From the NCBI RefSeq assembly GCF_022558445.1, contig NZ_CP054699.1:1506001-1570000 (forward strand): 64,000 nt of DNA, written 5' to 3'. How positions within the stretch are numbered: position 1 is the first letter of the stretch; every line of letters begins with the position of its first letter. Origin of the DNA: Candidatus Contubernalis alkalaceticus (lineage in GTDB: Bacteria > Bacillota > Dethiobacteria > SKNC01). Positions 50,279 to 58,879 of the stretch are shown piece by piece. The translations under genes were made by a program, and so were the position numbers. The notes beneath the pieces were generated by a model. The model was not told the DNA's origin, did no database searches, and saw nothing but the letters and a program-made list of their open reading frames with translations.

Positions 50279-51934
50279 TCAGATTTCTCCCGTATTTCTA
50301 TTGTCTATTGGCAGGCGGATGGTAAAGGTGGTTCCCTTTCCTACTTTTTTTGAATTTACTTCAATACTGCCATTGTGTTTGTTGGAAATAATGTCATAAG
50401 CAATAAGAAGTCCTTGTCCAGTACCTTTACCTATATCTTTGGTAGTAAAGAAGGGATCAAATATTTTATCGATAATATCACCAGGTATACCTATCCCATT
50501 ATCTTTAATGGAAATAAATACAAAAGCTCCGTCACTTTTAGTTTTTACAGTTATTACACCTTTATTTAAATATTTTTTTTCGATAGCTTCTTCTATGGCC
50601 TGGGCTGCATTAACAATAATATTTAAAAACACCTGGTTGATTTCATCAATAACACACCATACCATAGGTAAGTTTTGTTCCAATTCTGTTTCGATGTCGG
50701 CTATGTACTTCCATTCACTTCGGGATATAGTTAAGGTATTTTCAATGGCTCTGTTCAAATCTGAAGGGATTTTTTCTTTCGTCCCGGGGTGTGCAAATTC
50801 TTTCATTGCTAAAACTAACTTACTTACCCGGTCGATACCTTCTAAGGACTGATTAACCGCCTTGGGGATCTCTTTTATTAAATATTCTATATCTAATTCT
50901 ATTTCTTTATCGTCTATGTCAGAGATTAATTTTGACATATTAATTTCTGTAATGAGTTTTTTTGTCTGTTTGTAGTAATTTCTAAAGGCGTAAATATTGT
51001 TAAATGCGTGTTGTATAAACCTGGTGTTGTCACCGATATACTGCATAGGTGTGTTTATTTCATGGGCTATACCGGCAGCTAATTGACCGATAGAATTGAG
51101 TTTTTGCAACAATGCAAACTGTGCTTCGGTCTTTTTTTGTTCAGTTATGTCTCTGAAAACGATAACATAGCCAATTATACTATTTTTATTGTCTTTTATA
51201 GGGGTAGCATTGGCGGAAATTATTTTTCTGGCGTTGTTCCGGGCTACAAATGTAATATAGTCAGCAGCAGTTTTTTTGTTATTATTATCAATTAATTTAC
51301 CCAGTGGATCTTGACAAACTTGTTTATTATTCTCATTTATAATGCAAAATATCTCGGCGAAATGTTTACCTTGTACCTCTTTCTGATTCCATCCGGTAAT
51401 ACCTTCGGCAGCCTGATTAATTAAAGAAATCTTTCCTTTTGTGTCTGTTGTAATTACACCATCACCAATACTGCGGAGAGTAACAGCAAGCTGTTCCTTT
51501 TCAGCCGCAAATTTATTTTGGGTTAATTTAAGTTGGGTAATATCTCTTCCAACTCCTACTATCCCGGTGGTATTACCTTGTGAATCTAAAATCGGTGTTA
51601 ACACATTGTGAAAAAAATGAATTTTTTTTGGACCTTTCAATTTCCATTCATATACTACTTTTTCACCCTTTAACGCAAGTTGGTTAGCTGTATCATGGAT
51701 TGAAGTATTATGATATTTAAAAATATCTTTGTTGGTTTTTCCTAAACAGTTCTCAGGTGTTAAACCCATATGGTTAGTCCATGAGCCAAAAATCCCAACA
51801 TAGCGCTGCTCACAATCCAAAGTGTATAACACGTCGCCCATTGAGTTAACGAGGGTTCTTAAAAGTTCTAAATTTTCGTCATACAAAAGATTTTGTTCTG
51901 CAAAATTAGATTTGTGTTTGTTAGTAATATCCAA
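50279..51934 (-). CDS. PAS-domain histidine kinase
   Basis: A 551-residue soluble kinase with two PAS domains: about 20-135 (NSMGDVLYTLDCEQRYVGIF) and 145-275 (SIGDGVITTDTKGKISLIN). The HisKA-like motif is AAGIAHEINTPMQYIG. The ATPase domain has N (NIIVNAAQAIEEAI), G1 (DNGIGIP) and G2 (GKGTGQGLLIAYDII) boxes. The PAS-2 linker ends GYVIVFRDITEQKKTE. It is paired with the downstream REC/degenerate HD-GYP regulator two bases away. TTG start. Input is probably cytoplasmic redox or a small ligand. Confidence 0.9.
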   Translation of the reverse strand: MDITNKHKSNFAEQNLLYDENLELLRTLVNSMGDVLYTLDCEQRYVGIFGSWTNHMGLTPENCLGKTNKDIFKYHNTSIHDTANQLALKGEKVVYEWKLKGPKKIHFFHNVLTPILDSQGNTTGIVGVGRDITQLKLTQNKFAAEKEQLAVTLRSIGDGVITTDTKGKISLINQAAEGITGWNQKEVQGKHFAEIFCIINENNKQVCQDPLGKLIDNNNKKTAADYITFVARNNARKIISANATPIKDNKNSIIGYVIVFRDITEQKKTEAQFALLQKLNSIGQLAAGIAHEINTPMQYIGDNTRFIQHAFNNIYAFRNYYKQTKKLITEINMSKLISDIDDKEIELDIEYLIKEIPKAVNQSLEGIDRVSKLVLAMKEFAHPGTKEKIPSDLNRAIENTLTISRSEWKYIADIETELEQNLPMVWCVIDEINQVFLNIIVNAAQAIEEAIEKKYLNKGVITVKTKSDGAFVFISIKDNGIGIPGDIIDKIFDPFFTTKDIGKGTGQGLLIAYDIISNKHNGSIEVNSKKVGKGTTFTIRLPIDNRNTGEI

Positions 51935-52323
51935 AAGAGTATCCTCCAGCGGATAAATATAAAATCTCTAAACATTTCTTCAAATGAAGGTTAATTTCCT
52001 TTCTTTTAAACAGCGTAATATTATTTTTGACAAGTTAGATTACGCCGTCCATGAAAAATGTAACTGTTTTTCTTTAATAAAGTATCTAAGTTTTTTAATC
52101 GAGGTCTTTTTTCGGCATAGAGGGGTATCTGTCTCCTGGTAATATGAAAAAATGTTGTCAAATATAACAGAACTATGGTAGTCTAACGAGGTTTTTGACT
52201 GATTTCATGGGATTGTTTTATTTTACAACAAAATGCTATTATCTTTGTATATTACTTTCCACACATTTTTCTGAAATTTTCTGCAGGGTTGATTCAAATA
52301 TTTAAATGCTGATCTTTTAAAAT
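51935..52323. other. AT-rich intergenic region above the PAS kinase
   Basis: About 390 bases before repeat copy C. It presumably holds the kinase promoter (minus strand). I see no open frame with a ribosome-binding site, no strong hairpin and no known RNA motif. Confidence 0.5.
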
Positions 52324-52372
52324 CGTCTCCGCCTGATTCCTCGATGTTTCAGCTTGCTGAAACGAGTTCACT
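52324..52372 (+). repeat. Dispersed structured repeat, copy C (short)
   Basis: GTCTCCGCCTGATTCCTCGATG, given as its blocks GCCTGATTCC and TCGATG, is followed by the perfect hairpin GTTTCAGC / GCTGAAAC and then GAGTTCACT. It matches the 3' part of copies A and B; the upstream hairpins are absent. It lies between the PAS kinase and the zinc-ribbon gene. Confidence 0.6.
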
Positions 52373-52378
52373 GATGTA

Positions 52379-52416
52379 AAAAAAAATGCTAAGAGCCGCA
52401 TAACGGCTCTTAGCAA
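52379..52416 (-). terminator. Terminator of the AhpD-like/zinc-ribbon operon
   Basis: GCTAAGAGCCG and CGGCTCTTAGC arms form a perfect 11-bp stem followed on the minus strand by ATTTTTTTTT. Confidence 0.88.
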
Positions 52417-52441
52417 TAGATAAGATGAATAAATTAAGATT

Positions 52442-52813
52442 CTAATTCATCAATAACATGTAAATAGTATTTCCTTCTTTTGTGCCCTTAACCAGTTCGC
52501 AGTGCCTGAGGATGGCAAGGTCTTTTTGAAGATCCTTTGGTGAGAGATTGAATTCTTCCATGATTTCTTGGTGAGTTGCTTTTCCCTTATCTTTTATGAA
52601 CTCATAAATATTTTTTTGAAGTGGCAGCAATCCGTCTGTACCGGTTTGACCCAGCATCTCCCGGGTTTTTACAGCAGAACGGACAGCTCCCGGGTCACAG
52701 GGCTGGGGCCTTTTCATGTTTTCTTCAATGTAGCAATCTTCGCAAAAAGTTTTTTTACCCTGCGTATATGCTTCTGCTTCGGTTATTTGTATATCGCATT
52801 TTTCACATTTCAT
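52442..52813 (-). CDS. Zinc-ribbon plus winged-helix protein
   Basis: A 123-residue protein. The N terminus has C3-x2-C6 in MKCEKCDIQ and a second pair in FCEDCYIEE, forming a LIM/zinc-ribbon-like site. A conserved PQPCDPGAV linker follows. The C-terminal ~60 residues (LPLQKNIYEFIKDKG, HQEIMEEFNLSPKDLQKDLAILRHCELV) look like a winged helix. It could be a small metal- or redox-responsive regulator. It is encoded 23 bases below the AhpD-like gene. Confidence 0.75.
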   Translation of the reverse strand: MKCEKCDIQITEAEAYTQGKKTFCEDCYIEENMKRPQPCDPGAVRSAVKTREMLGQTGTDGLLPLQKNIYEFIKDKGKATHQEIMEEFNLSPKDLQKDLAILRHCELVKGTKEGNTIYMLLMN

Positions 52814-52835
52814 TAAAAATCACCTCAACTGTTAA

Positions 52836-53168
52836 TTATTTTTTCAGCTTTTCATAAGTTTCTACTATTTTACATGAATAGGCCACTCCGGGCCCTCCAC
52901 CCATCAAAATACTAACTCCACAGACTTCCATGATTTCCTCAAAGGTAATTCCCATTTCGATGGCCTTATTAAGGTTGCTGACAATGCAGTCTGGACATTG
53001 TTTAGCAATAACAATTCCCAAGGCAACCAGCTGTTTTTCCCTGGCTGTTAGTTTCCCTTCCTGAAATACTGATTCATACATTTTACCGAAGCTCTCCATA
53101 ACATCAGGGATAGCATCACCTATTTTTTCTTTACACTCATTTAACTTAATAATTCTCTCCTTAGACAA
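52836..53168 (-). CDS. AhpD-like (carboxymuconolactone decarboxylase family) protein
   Basis: A 110-residue helical protein. The family core is KQLVALGIVIAKQCPDCIVSNL with a redox-active C-P-D-C pair as in AhpD, then AIEMGITFEEIMEVCGVSILMGGGP. The second Cys motif is followed by a His-lacking segment, so the proton relay seen in AhpD is only partial. Probably a thiol-based peroxide-related or unknown redox activity. ATG or TTG start after GGAGGGAGCAAGTTG. Followed by the zinc-ribbon gene in one operon. Confidence 0.85.
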   Translation of the reverse strand: MSKERIIKLNECKEKIGDAIPDVMESFGKMYESVFQEGKLTAREKQLVALGIVIAKQCPDCIVSNLNKAIEMGITFEEIMEVCGVSILMGGGPGVAYSCKIVETYEKLKK

Positions 53169-53245
53169 CTTGCTCCCTCCTTAAAGAATAATTTATTTAA
53201 AAAAAAATTTCAAACCAAAAATACAGCTTCCTTTTTTAAAAATGA

Positions 53246-53662
53246 TTAACCTGATTTTAATTTTTTTAACAGTTGAATTAATGTCATTAATTCGTCTTCT
53301 TCCAATGGCTTTGTAAGTATTTTATAATGTTCCATTACTATTGACTCAAGTTCCTTCTGTATTTTTACTCCGTCTTCAGTTACAACTAGACTGAAGGAAC
53401 GACGATCCTGGAGATTTTTTTCTCTTTTTATGTATCCTACTTTCTCCAATCGATCAATAATCCCACTTAAGGTAGCATTATCCGTGTTCATGAGTTCCCC
53501 CAGCTGATTTTGATTGATTCCTTCTCTCTGCCACAAAAAGGACATTACTGCAAACTGAGGTGGTGTAATTCCATAGGGTTCCAGTCTCTGTTTAAGCATT
53601 TGAAAAGCTTTTCGATGGCACTTGGAAAGTAAAAATCCCAGACTATTTTCTATACTGTTCAT
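53246..53662 (-). CDS. MarR-family transcriptional regulator
   Basis: A 138-residue MarR-type repressor. The winged helix holds LEPYGITPPQFAVMSFLWQ, NQNQLGELMNTDNATLSGIIDRLEKVGYI and the wing KREKNLQDRRSFSLVVTEDG. The N- and C-terminal helices form the dimer. It lies above the AhpD-like operon in the same direction and may sense oxidants or phenolic compounds. A TTAG-CATA-CTAA symmetric site at 53709-53720 above its start is a possible operator. Confidence 0.9.
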   Translation of the reverse strand: MNSIENSLGFLLSKCHRKAFQMLKQRLEPYGITPPQFAVMSFLWQREGINQNQLGELMNTDNATLSGIIDRLEKVGYIKREKNLQDRRSFSLVVTEDGVKIQKELESIVMEHYKILTKPLEEDELMTLIQLLKKLKSG

Positions 53663-53708
53663 TTTGTCTGCTCCCCCTTTTACCTAAGTAGAGTATTTCA
53701 GATAATAG

Positions 53709-53720
53709 TTAGCATACTAA
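53709..53720. promoter_or_regulatory. Possible MarR operator
   Basis: TTAG and CTAA half-sites separated by four bases lie 47 bases above the MarR start, in a region with nearby TAGTATTATAG. MarR-family sites are often short imperfect inverted repeats of this size, so this is a suggestion only. Confidence 0.35.
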
Positions 53721-53949
53721 TAATTAGGGCACTAAGTATTATAGTATTATTTATTCTCTCTGTCAAGGATTATTTTGAATCATGAAAATTACCATAAAAG
53801 GGTTTTTATTGAGGCGTTTCTTTTAGTATGTTAAAATAATAATGATTAATAATTTTTTTTTGAGGATGATTATCATGCTCATTTAAAGCATTGGTATCAC
53901 AAGAAGGATGTATTATATTTATCAATTAAGTGAGAGGGTTGGTCTTGTT

Positions 53950-54246
53950 ATGGATATTAAAATTAAATGGTCATCAGTTTTATCTTTTTTTTCAATTATA
54001 TTTATTCTTTTAGGGGCGGGATTGTTTATTTATGTTATTTTTAATTCACAGACAGATAATTATTTATTGATGTCAATTACATTTATTTTCGTTGGATTCA
54101 GTTATCTGTTTAATTCCATTATCCGGTTGAAAGAACCGGCTTACCAAAAGAGTAGGTTTAAACCTTCATGGTATTATTTTAATATTGCGCTTTCTGTTTT
54201 TTTAATTTTGGGTAGCGTTATAAGAATATTATTAATTGTCTTTTAA
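53950..54246 (+). CDS. Small three-helix membrane protein
   Basis: A 98-residue hydrophobic protein with three predicted membrane segments: WSSVLSFFSIIFILLGAGLF, LMSITFIFVGFSYLFNSII and YFNIALSVFLILGSVIRIL. The loop between helices 2 and 3 is basic (RLKEPAYQKSRFKPS). I recognise no family. ATG at 53950 follows GAGAGGG at slightly long spacing; the frame is open upstream to 53908. A terminator is found 110 bases downstream. Confidence 0.65.
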   Translation: MDIKIKWSSVLSFFSIIFILLGAGLFIYVIFNSQTDNYLLMSITFIFVGFSYLFNSIIRLKEPAYQKSRFKPSWYYFNIALSVFLILGSVIRILLIVF

Positions 54247-54358
54247 GGTATTATCTCTTACGAGGGTCAGAGGGACAGGGATGAACAGGGGAGAATGATT
54301 AGTGTCTGTCCTTGAAATAAATCTATCAGAAGTAGTGCTGTCAGTAAAGATACCACCA

Positions 54359-54388
54359 GGCCGCCAATAAAGCCGATGGCGGTTTTTT
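54359..54388 (+). terminator. Intrinsic terminator
   Basis: CCGCCA and TGGCGG arms with an AATAAAGCCG-type loop are followed by six T residues. It likely ends the transcript of the small membrane protein gene. Confidence 0.7.
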
Positions 54389-54557
54389 GAATGATGTATT
54401 GCTTCCTCTGTTAAAGTTTTGCTTTTCCCCCTGTCCTCTCTCCCTTATGTCCCTATGTTCCCCTAACATAAAATTTAACTCAACAAATTAATTTAATATT
54501 TAAAAATGGAGTATACCCTTTTTATATGATAACATATTTTAGAGGGGGCAGAATAAA

Positions 54558-55520
54558 ATGGTGCCTGCGATAACCGCTACAATCAAAAGACTTCAATCTT
54601 TATTTCTTAGTTCATTTATCTATATTTTAATCATTCTCCCTGTCTTGTTATGGGGGAGTTCATTTGTAGCTACTAAAATTGTGCTCAGGAGCTTTACCCC
54701 CATGAGCTATATGTTCATTCGGTTTGCAGGGGCTTCCATTTTATTTGGTCTGCTGCTGCTTATTCAGCGATCAAAAGCGTTGGATGTTAAAACCCATGGT
54801 AAGCTTGCTTTGCTGGCGCTGTTTCAGCCAGGGCTTTACTTCGCTTTTGAAACATTAGGGTTACAACTAACTTCTGCCTCCAGTGCTTCAATGATTATTG
54901 CAGGTGTACCTGCGGCTGTTTCCTTAATGGCCAGTCTCTTCCTTCAGGAACGTTTAAATAAAAGGGAATGGATAGGTATAATATTATCTGTGGCGGGAGT
55001 ACTGTTAATAGCGTTATTTGATGACAATCCTCAATATGCAGTTAGTTCTGTTAGGGGAAATTTCCTGGTATTTCTAGCGGTTATTTCTGCTGCAGTTTAC
55101 ATGGTTCTTGTCCGCAGCCTAACCACAAAGATTTCAGTGATTAACATTACAGCATATCAGTTTTTTTATGGGGGGTTATTCTTTCTACCGCTGTTTTTAA
55201 TACAATATGATACTATGGACTGGCTGCTCATAGAGCCAAATGCCATAGCAGCATTAGGATTTTTGATCATATTATCTACGGTTGTCGCATTTCTAGCTTA
55301 TAATTATGCATTATCCAAAATAAAAACCTCCCACGTCGCTGTGTTTATTAATGGAATACCATTGGTAACCATTCTGACTGCAGGATTTGTTTTGGGTGAG
55401 AAGCTTGGATATCTTCAGCTTATGGGAGGGCTGATTATTATTGCTGGAGTGACCCTTACAAACCTGAGACCAAAAAAAATTAATAAGAAGCTTGGAAAAA
55501 AAGTACAATTAAAGGAATAA
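54558..55520 (+). CDS. EamA/DMT-family transporter
   Basis: A 320-residue membrane protein with two EamA repeats and about ten helices. The first repeat begins PVLLWGSSFVATKIVLRSFTPM, and each repeat ends with a helix such as LTSASSASMIIAGVPAAVSLMASLFL. The second repeat ends in VFINGIPLVTILTAGFVLGEKLG. Members export metabolites or drugs; specificity is not readable. A 20-residue cytoplasmic N-terminal extension precedes helix 1. ATG follows AGAGGGGGCAGAATAAA. Monocistronic. Confidence 0.9.
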   Translation: MVPAITATIKRLQSLFLSSFIYILIILPVLLWGSSFVATKIVLRSFTPMSYMFIRFAGASILFGLLLLIQRSKALDVKTHGKLALLALFQPGLYFAFETLGLQLTSASSASMIIAGVPAAVSLMASLFLQERLNKREWIGIILSVAGVLLIALFDDNPQYAVSSVRGNFLVFLAVISAAVYMVLVRSLTTKISVINITAYQFFYGGLFFLPLFLIQYDTMDWLLIEPNAIAALGFLIILSTVVAFLAYNYALSKIKTSHVAVFINGIPLVTILTAGFVLGEKLGYLQLMGGLIIIAGVTLTNLRPKKINKKLGKKVQLKE

Positions 55521-55541
55521 GTAAAAGATTTTTTTTTCCCT

Positions 55542-55910
55542 TTAGTAATGTGCCAGACGGCCATCTTTCATTGCTTTTTGCTCACATTGTTTAAAAACAA
55601 ACCAGCCACCGAAAAGATATATAAGTCCTACAATAGCAGTTGTTAGTAATATGACTGGAGGGAAATGTAGAATCCTTATTTCGGTAACCATAACCTCTCT
55701 TACTAGATGGGACGCCAGAGTACCTGGAAGAAAACGTGCCCAGAAGAAAGGCCCATCCACCGGAAGCGCTACAAATGCAATCAAAGCAAATTGTACCAGC
55801 TGCATAAAGGCATCAATTTTTTTAAAAAGAAGCTGAATCCCTCCCAGAATAAAGCTAAGTCCAATAATTGGAAGTAGGAAGCCCAAGATTAAGATTATAG
55901 AAGAAAACAA
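55542..55910 (-). pseudogene. 3' fragment of an ABC-2-type permease
   Basis: A 122-residue frame with hydrophobic segments (FSSIILILGFLLPIIGLSFILGG, LVQFALIAFVALPV and LLTTAIVGLIYLFGGWFVF) and an end EQKAMKDGRLAHY. The order matches the last helices of ABC-2 permeases, so the first half is missing. At its 5' edge it meets the truncated GyrI-like fragment on the other strand. No ribosome-binding site precedes the apparent start. It is most likely a broken gene, not a small complete one. Confidence 0.65.
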
Positions 55911-56217
55911 TCTTATTAATGCTTATGAAACCGGAATAATATGTGCAACTGAACAAAATAGACAATTTTATCCAGCTCAAATCTATAATACAGTTATTGG
56001 AGATGAAAACTCCAATAACTCAGTATTATCTACAATTGAAGGCGGGAATTATGTTTGTGTTTGCTATAATAAAGATAATGCTCTAACGCAGCAACAAAAA
56101 ATCAATGACTATTTTGAAACAAATCAATTGACCCCTCTGCGAGTACTTCAGGTTGACCTGCCCAATGATGTTTTTGGTATGGATTCGGATCACTTTGAAT
56201 TACAGATATTAGTGTGA
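55885..56217 (+). pseudogene. 3' fragment of a MerR-type regulator (GyrI-like effector domain)
   Basis: An open frame with no start codon. It encodes IIEENNLINAYETG, then FYPAQIYNTVIGDEN, TIEGGNYVCVCYNKDN and DYFETNQLTPLRVLQVDL, and ends DHFELQILV. The pattern fits the GyrI-like ligand-binding domain at the C terminus of MerR/BmrR regulators. The DNA-binding half is absent. It begins where the ABC-2 permease fragment on the other strand begins, so one deletion could have removed the 5' ends of both genes. Confidence 0.65.
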
Positions 56218-56227
56218 AGATGCTCAA

Positions 56228-56256
56228 TGTGACAAGGGTGACAGGTTCCTTGTCAC
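56228..56256 (+). repeat. Palindrome GTGACAAGG / CCTTGTCAC
   Basis: Nine-base perfect arms surround GTGACAGGTT. This is one of several GGTTCC-type palindromes in the window, here just after the GyrI-like fragment. It is followed by CCCGGC, not T residues, so terminator activity is doubtful. Confidence 0.55.
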
Positions 56257-56433
56257 CCGGCTAACGGCGGCCACTCCGATTGCTATTTTTAAAAGAGGTT
56301 TCAGCAAATATTAACAGTTTCTGCTATGCAAATATTACTATTTAAAGAACGTTTTACGGCGTATGTCTTATAGGGACGATAGCCAGTTCCATCCCAACTT
56401 CAAAGTTGTTATTTAAAAGCCACTTCTGTTAAA

Positions 56434-58209
56434 TTACTCTTCCTCAGTATTATGCTGTCTAATTACCCATAAAAACTCTTCACCAAAACGGGCCAGTTTA
56501 TTCTCTCCGACACCCTTAACCTTGAGCATAGACTCTCCATCTAGAGGACGAAGAGCACTTAACTCCCGCAGGGTGCTGTCTGCAAATACTATATAGGGTG
56601 GTATATTTTCTCTGTCAGCAATTTCTTTCCTCAAAATCCGTAGTTTCTCAAACAAGGTATCATCCCTAACCATCTCTTTTCTTTTACGTTTTTTCTGCCA
56701 GACCTTTTCTTTCTGTTTCAGAACTGCAGCGGCACCAGTCCCTAGTTTCAGTACCGGGAAACCTCCCTCAGTTAAGTGCAGGTAACCTTCCGCTGTAAGC
56801 AGGTTTATCATATCTTTAATTTCCTGAAGGGTATAATCTTTCATCAAACCATAGGTGGAAAGGCTGTTAAATCCTAATTGCCTTACCTTTTTGTTCTGAG
56901 AACCTTTTAAAACTTCGGCCACCACCGTAGCGCCAAAACGCTCCTTTATGCGAAATACGCAGGATAATATTTTTTGCGCCTCTACTGTGATGTCTGCGGA
57001 GTCGTAATCTTCACTGCAGTTGCTGCAATTACCGCAATTATCTTTAATTTCTTCTTCTCCAAAATATTCCAGAATATATTTACGCAAACACCTTGAGGTA
57101 TGGCAGTAATCTACCATCTGCTGAAGCTTTTTATATTCATTTGTACGGCGCTGGGGCGAAAAAACGGTTTGCTCAATTAAATATTTTTGCAGCATAATAT
57201 CATGAGCAGAAAAAAGCAAAATGCACTCAGCATACTCACCGTCCCTGCCGGCTCGTCCTGCTTCTTGGTAATAAGCTTCCATGTTCTTGGGCATGTTATT
57301 GTGAATTACAAAACGTACGTTGGATTTGTCAATTCCCATGCCGAAGGCATTGGTAGCAACAATGATCGCTATGTCATCCTTTAGAAAAGCTTCTTGTGCC
57401 GAGGTCCGCTCTTTTTCTGTCATGCCTGCGTGGTATCTGCCGCATTTGATACCTTTCCTAACCAATGTTTCAAACAAATTGTCCACTTCTTTTCGAGTAG
57501 CGGTGTAAATGATTCCTGACTTGTTCCTATCCTCTCCAAGAAAATCCTGCACAAATCTACTTTTATTCTCACCCCGAAGAACAGCAAAAGACAGGTTAGC
57601 CCGGTCAAAACCGGTGACATAGACATTGGGCCTTTTAAGGTTTAGGAACTTGCCTATATCCTTTGTTATTCCTTCCGTAGCTGTGGCGGTAAATGCTCCG
57701 ATTAAAATATTTTTCGAAAGCTTTTCCGCAAAGGGACCTATTTTTCTATAGCTGGGTCTGAAATCATGGCCCCATTGCGAAACACAATGAGCTTCATCCA
57801 CTGCCAAAAAAGAAACATTTATACCTTTCAGCAGTTCAACAAAATCTTCGGTTTCCAGCCGCTCTGGGGCTACATAAATAAGCTTGTAATTACCTTGAGC
57901 CGCCTGGGCCAATCTATTTTTCACTTCAGAGCCTTTTAAAGAACTGTTAATAAATGTGGCCGGCAGTCCCAGGTTGTCCAAAACATCTACCTGGTCTTTC
58001 ATCAAAGAAATCAGCGGAGAAATTACAATGGTTACCCCGTCAAAAACCGCAGCCGGTATCTGGTAGCAAACAGACTTCCCGGCTCCAGTCGGCATAACTG
58101 CTAAAGTATCTCTGCCCTCCAGCAGCGATCCAATCACTTTTTCCTGCCCTGGCTTAAAGGAGTCATAACCATAATATTTCTTTAGTATTTTTTTTGCTTG
58201 TTCCAGCAT
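56434..58209 (-). CDS. recQ: RecQ ATP-dependent DNA helicase
   Basis: A 591-residue 3'-5' helicase. Motif I is PTGAGKSVCYQIPA, motif II DEAH in LAVDEAHCVSQWGHDFRPSY, motif III AFTATATEG, and motif VI YYQEAGRAGRDG. The zinc-binding domain has C-rich residues in CLRKYILEYFGEE ... CGNCSNC. A winged helix and a C-terminal HRDC domain (about 510-585, LRKEIADRENIPPYIVFADS) complete the usual set. The length fits the family. It unwinds recombination and stalled-fork intermediates. ATG preceded by GGCGGA. Confidence 0.95.
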   Translation of the reverse strand: MLEQAKKILKKYYGYDSFKPGQEKVIGSLLEGRDTLAVMPTGAGKSVCYQIPAAVFDGVTIVISPLISLMKDQVDVLDNLGLPATFINSSLKGSEVKNRLAQAAQGNYKLIYVAPERLETEDFVELLKGINVSFLAVDEAHCVSQWGHDFRPSYRKIGPFAEKLSKNILIGAFTATATEGITKDIGKFLNLKRPNVYVTGFDRANLSFAVLRGENKSRFVQDFLGEDRNKSGIIYTATRKEVDNLFETLVRKGIKCGRYHAGMTEKERTSAQEAFLKDDIAIIVATNAFGMGIDKSNVRFVIHNNMPKNMEAYYQEAGRAGRDGEYAECILLFSAHDIMLQKYLIEQTVFSPQRRTNEYKKLQQMVDYCHTSRCLRKYILEYFGEEEIKDNCGNCSNCSEDYDSADITVEAQKILSCVFRIKERFGATVVAEVLKGSQNKKVRQLGFNSLSTYGLMKDYTLQEIKDMINLLTAEGYLHLTEGGFPVLKLGTGAAAVLKQKEKVWQKKRKRKEMVRDDTLFEKLRILRKEIADRENIPPYIVFADSTLRELSALRPLDGESMLKVKGVGENKLARFGEEFLWVIRQHNTEEE

Positions 58210-58239
58210 GGTAATTCCGCCTTATAATTATATTTTAAG

Positions 58240-58797
58240 CTATTCATCAAGATTATTTTTGCTGGCCGCTCCATCGGGACCTAAACCAACCTTAATTCCC
58301 GCTTCCAACAGCTGCGGAACAGGTGCAACTCCACTGGAAAGTTTCATATTGCTTACGGGATTATGTGCCACCGAAACATCATGTAGAGCAAGAATATTAA
58401 TATCCTTCTTCGTTAAGTGCACTCCGTGGGCCGCTATAACATTACTACTCTACTCAAAACTCCAAGGTTTTCCAGGTGACCAACTGGGGTAAATCCGTAC
58501 TGTTCTATAATCTGCTCTACTTCTGCTTCGGTTTCAGCCAGGTGAATGTTAAAAGGTACTTGATATTGATCGGCAAGAGCTTTGACTTTTTGAATCAGTT
58601 CCGGGGCGCAGGTGTAAGGTGCATGAGCAGAAAAAGAAATAGTAATTCGAGGATGAGAGTTCCAGTTCTTAAACGACTCTTCTGAAATACGCAGGGCTTC
58701 CTCAGGCGTGGCACTGTTTGGAACAGGAAAGTCAATAATACCTTTTGCCAGAACTGCGCGAGTACCTGTTTCATCTACTATGTGGGCAATATCACTT
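58240..58797 (-). pseudogene. Broken MtaD-type amidohydrolase gene
   Basis: On the minus strand a frame encodes VPNSATPEEALRISEESFKNW, then ISFSAHAPYTCAPELIQK, then NIHLAETEAEVEQI and LENLGVL. A frame change near 58445 is needed to continue as VIAAHGVHLTKKDINIL, then VAHNPVSNMKLSSGVAPV and GPDGAASKNNLDE with an early stop. This is the central part of S-adenosylhomocysteine/methylthioadenosine deaminase-type enzymes (the HLAETEAE and DGAASNNNLD motifs). Both ends are missing. The gene is dead. Confidence 0.75.
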
Positions 58798-58879
58798 TAA
58801 GTCACATCTTTTCTACACTATTGATTGGAAAATATATACTCTTTTTTTCTACATCATACTTGCTAATCCCTTTAACTTT

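Noticed and set aside
54311-54396. Minus-strand frame QKTAIGFIGGLVVSLLTALLL as a remnant of an FtsX-type permease
   Set aside because: It overlaps an obvious CCGCCA/TGGCGG terminator, has no start codon, and is too short to support.
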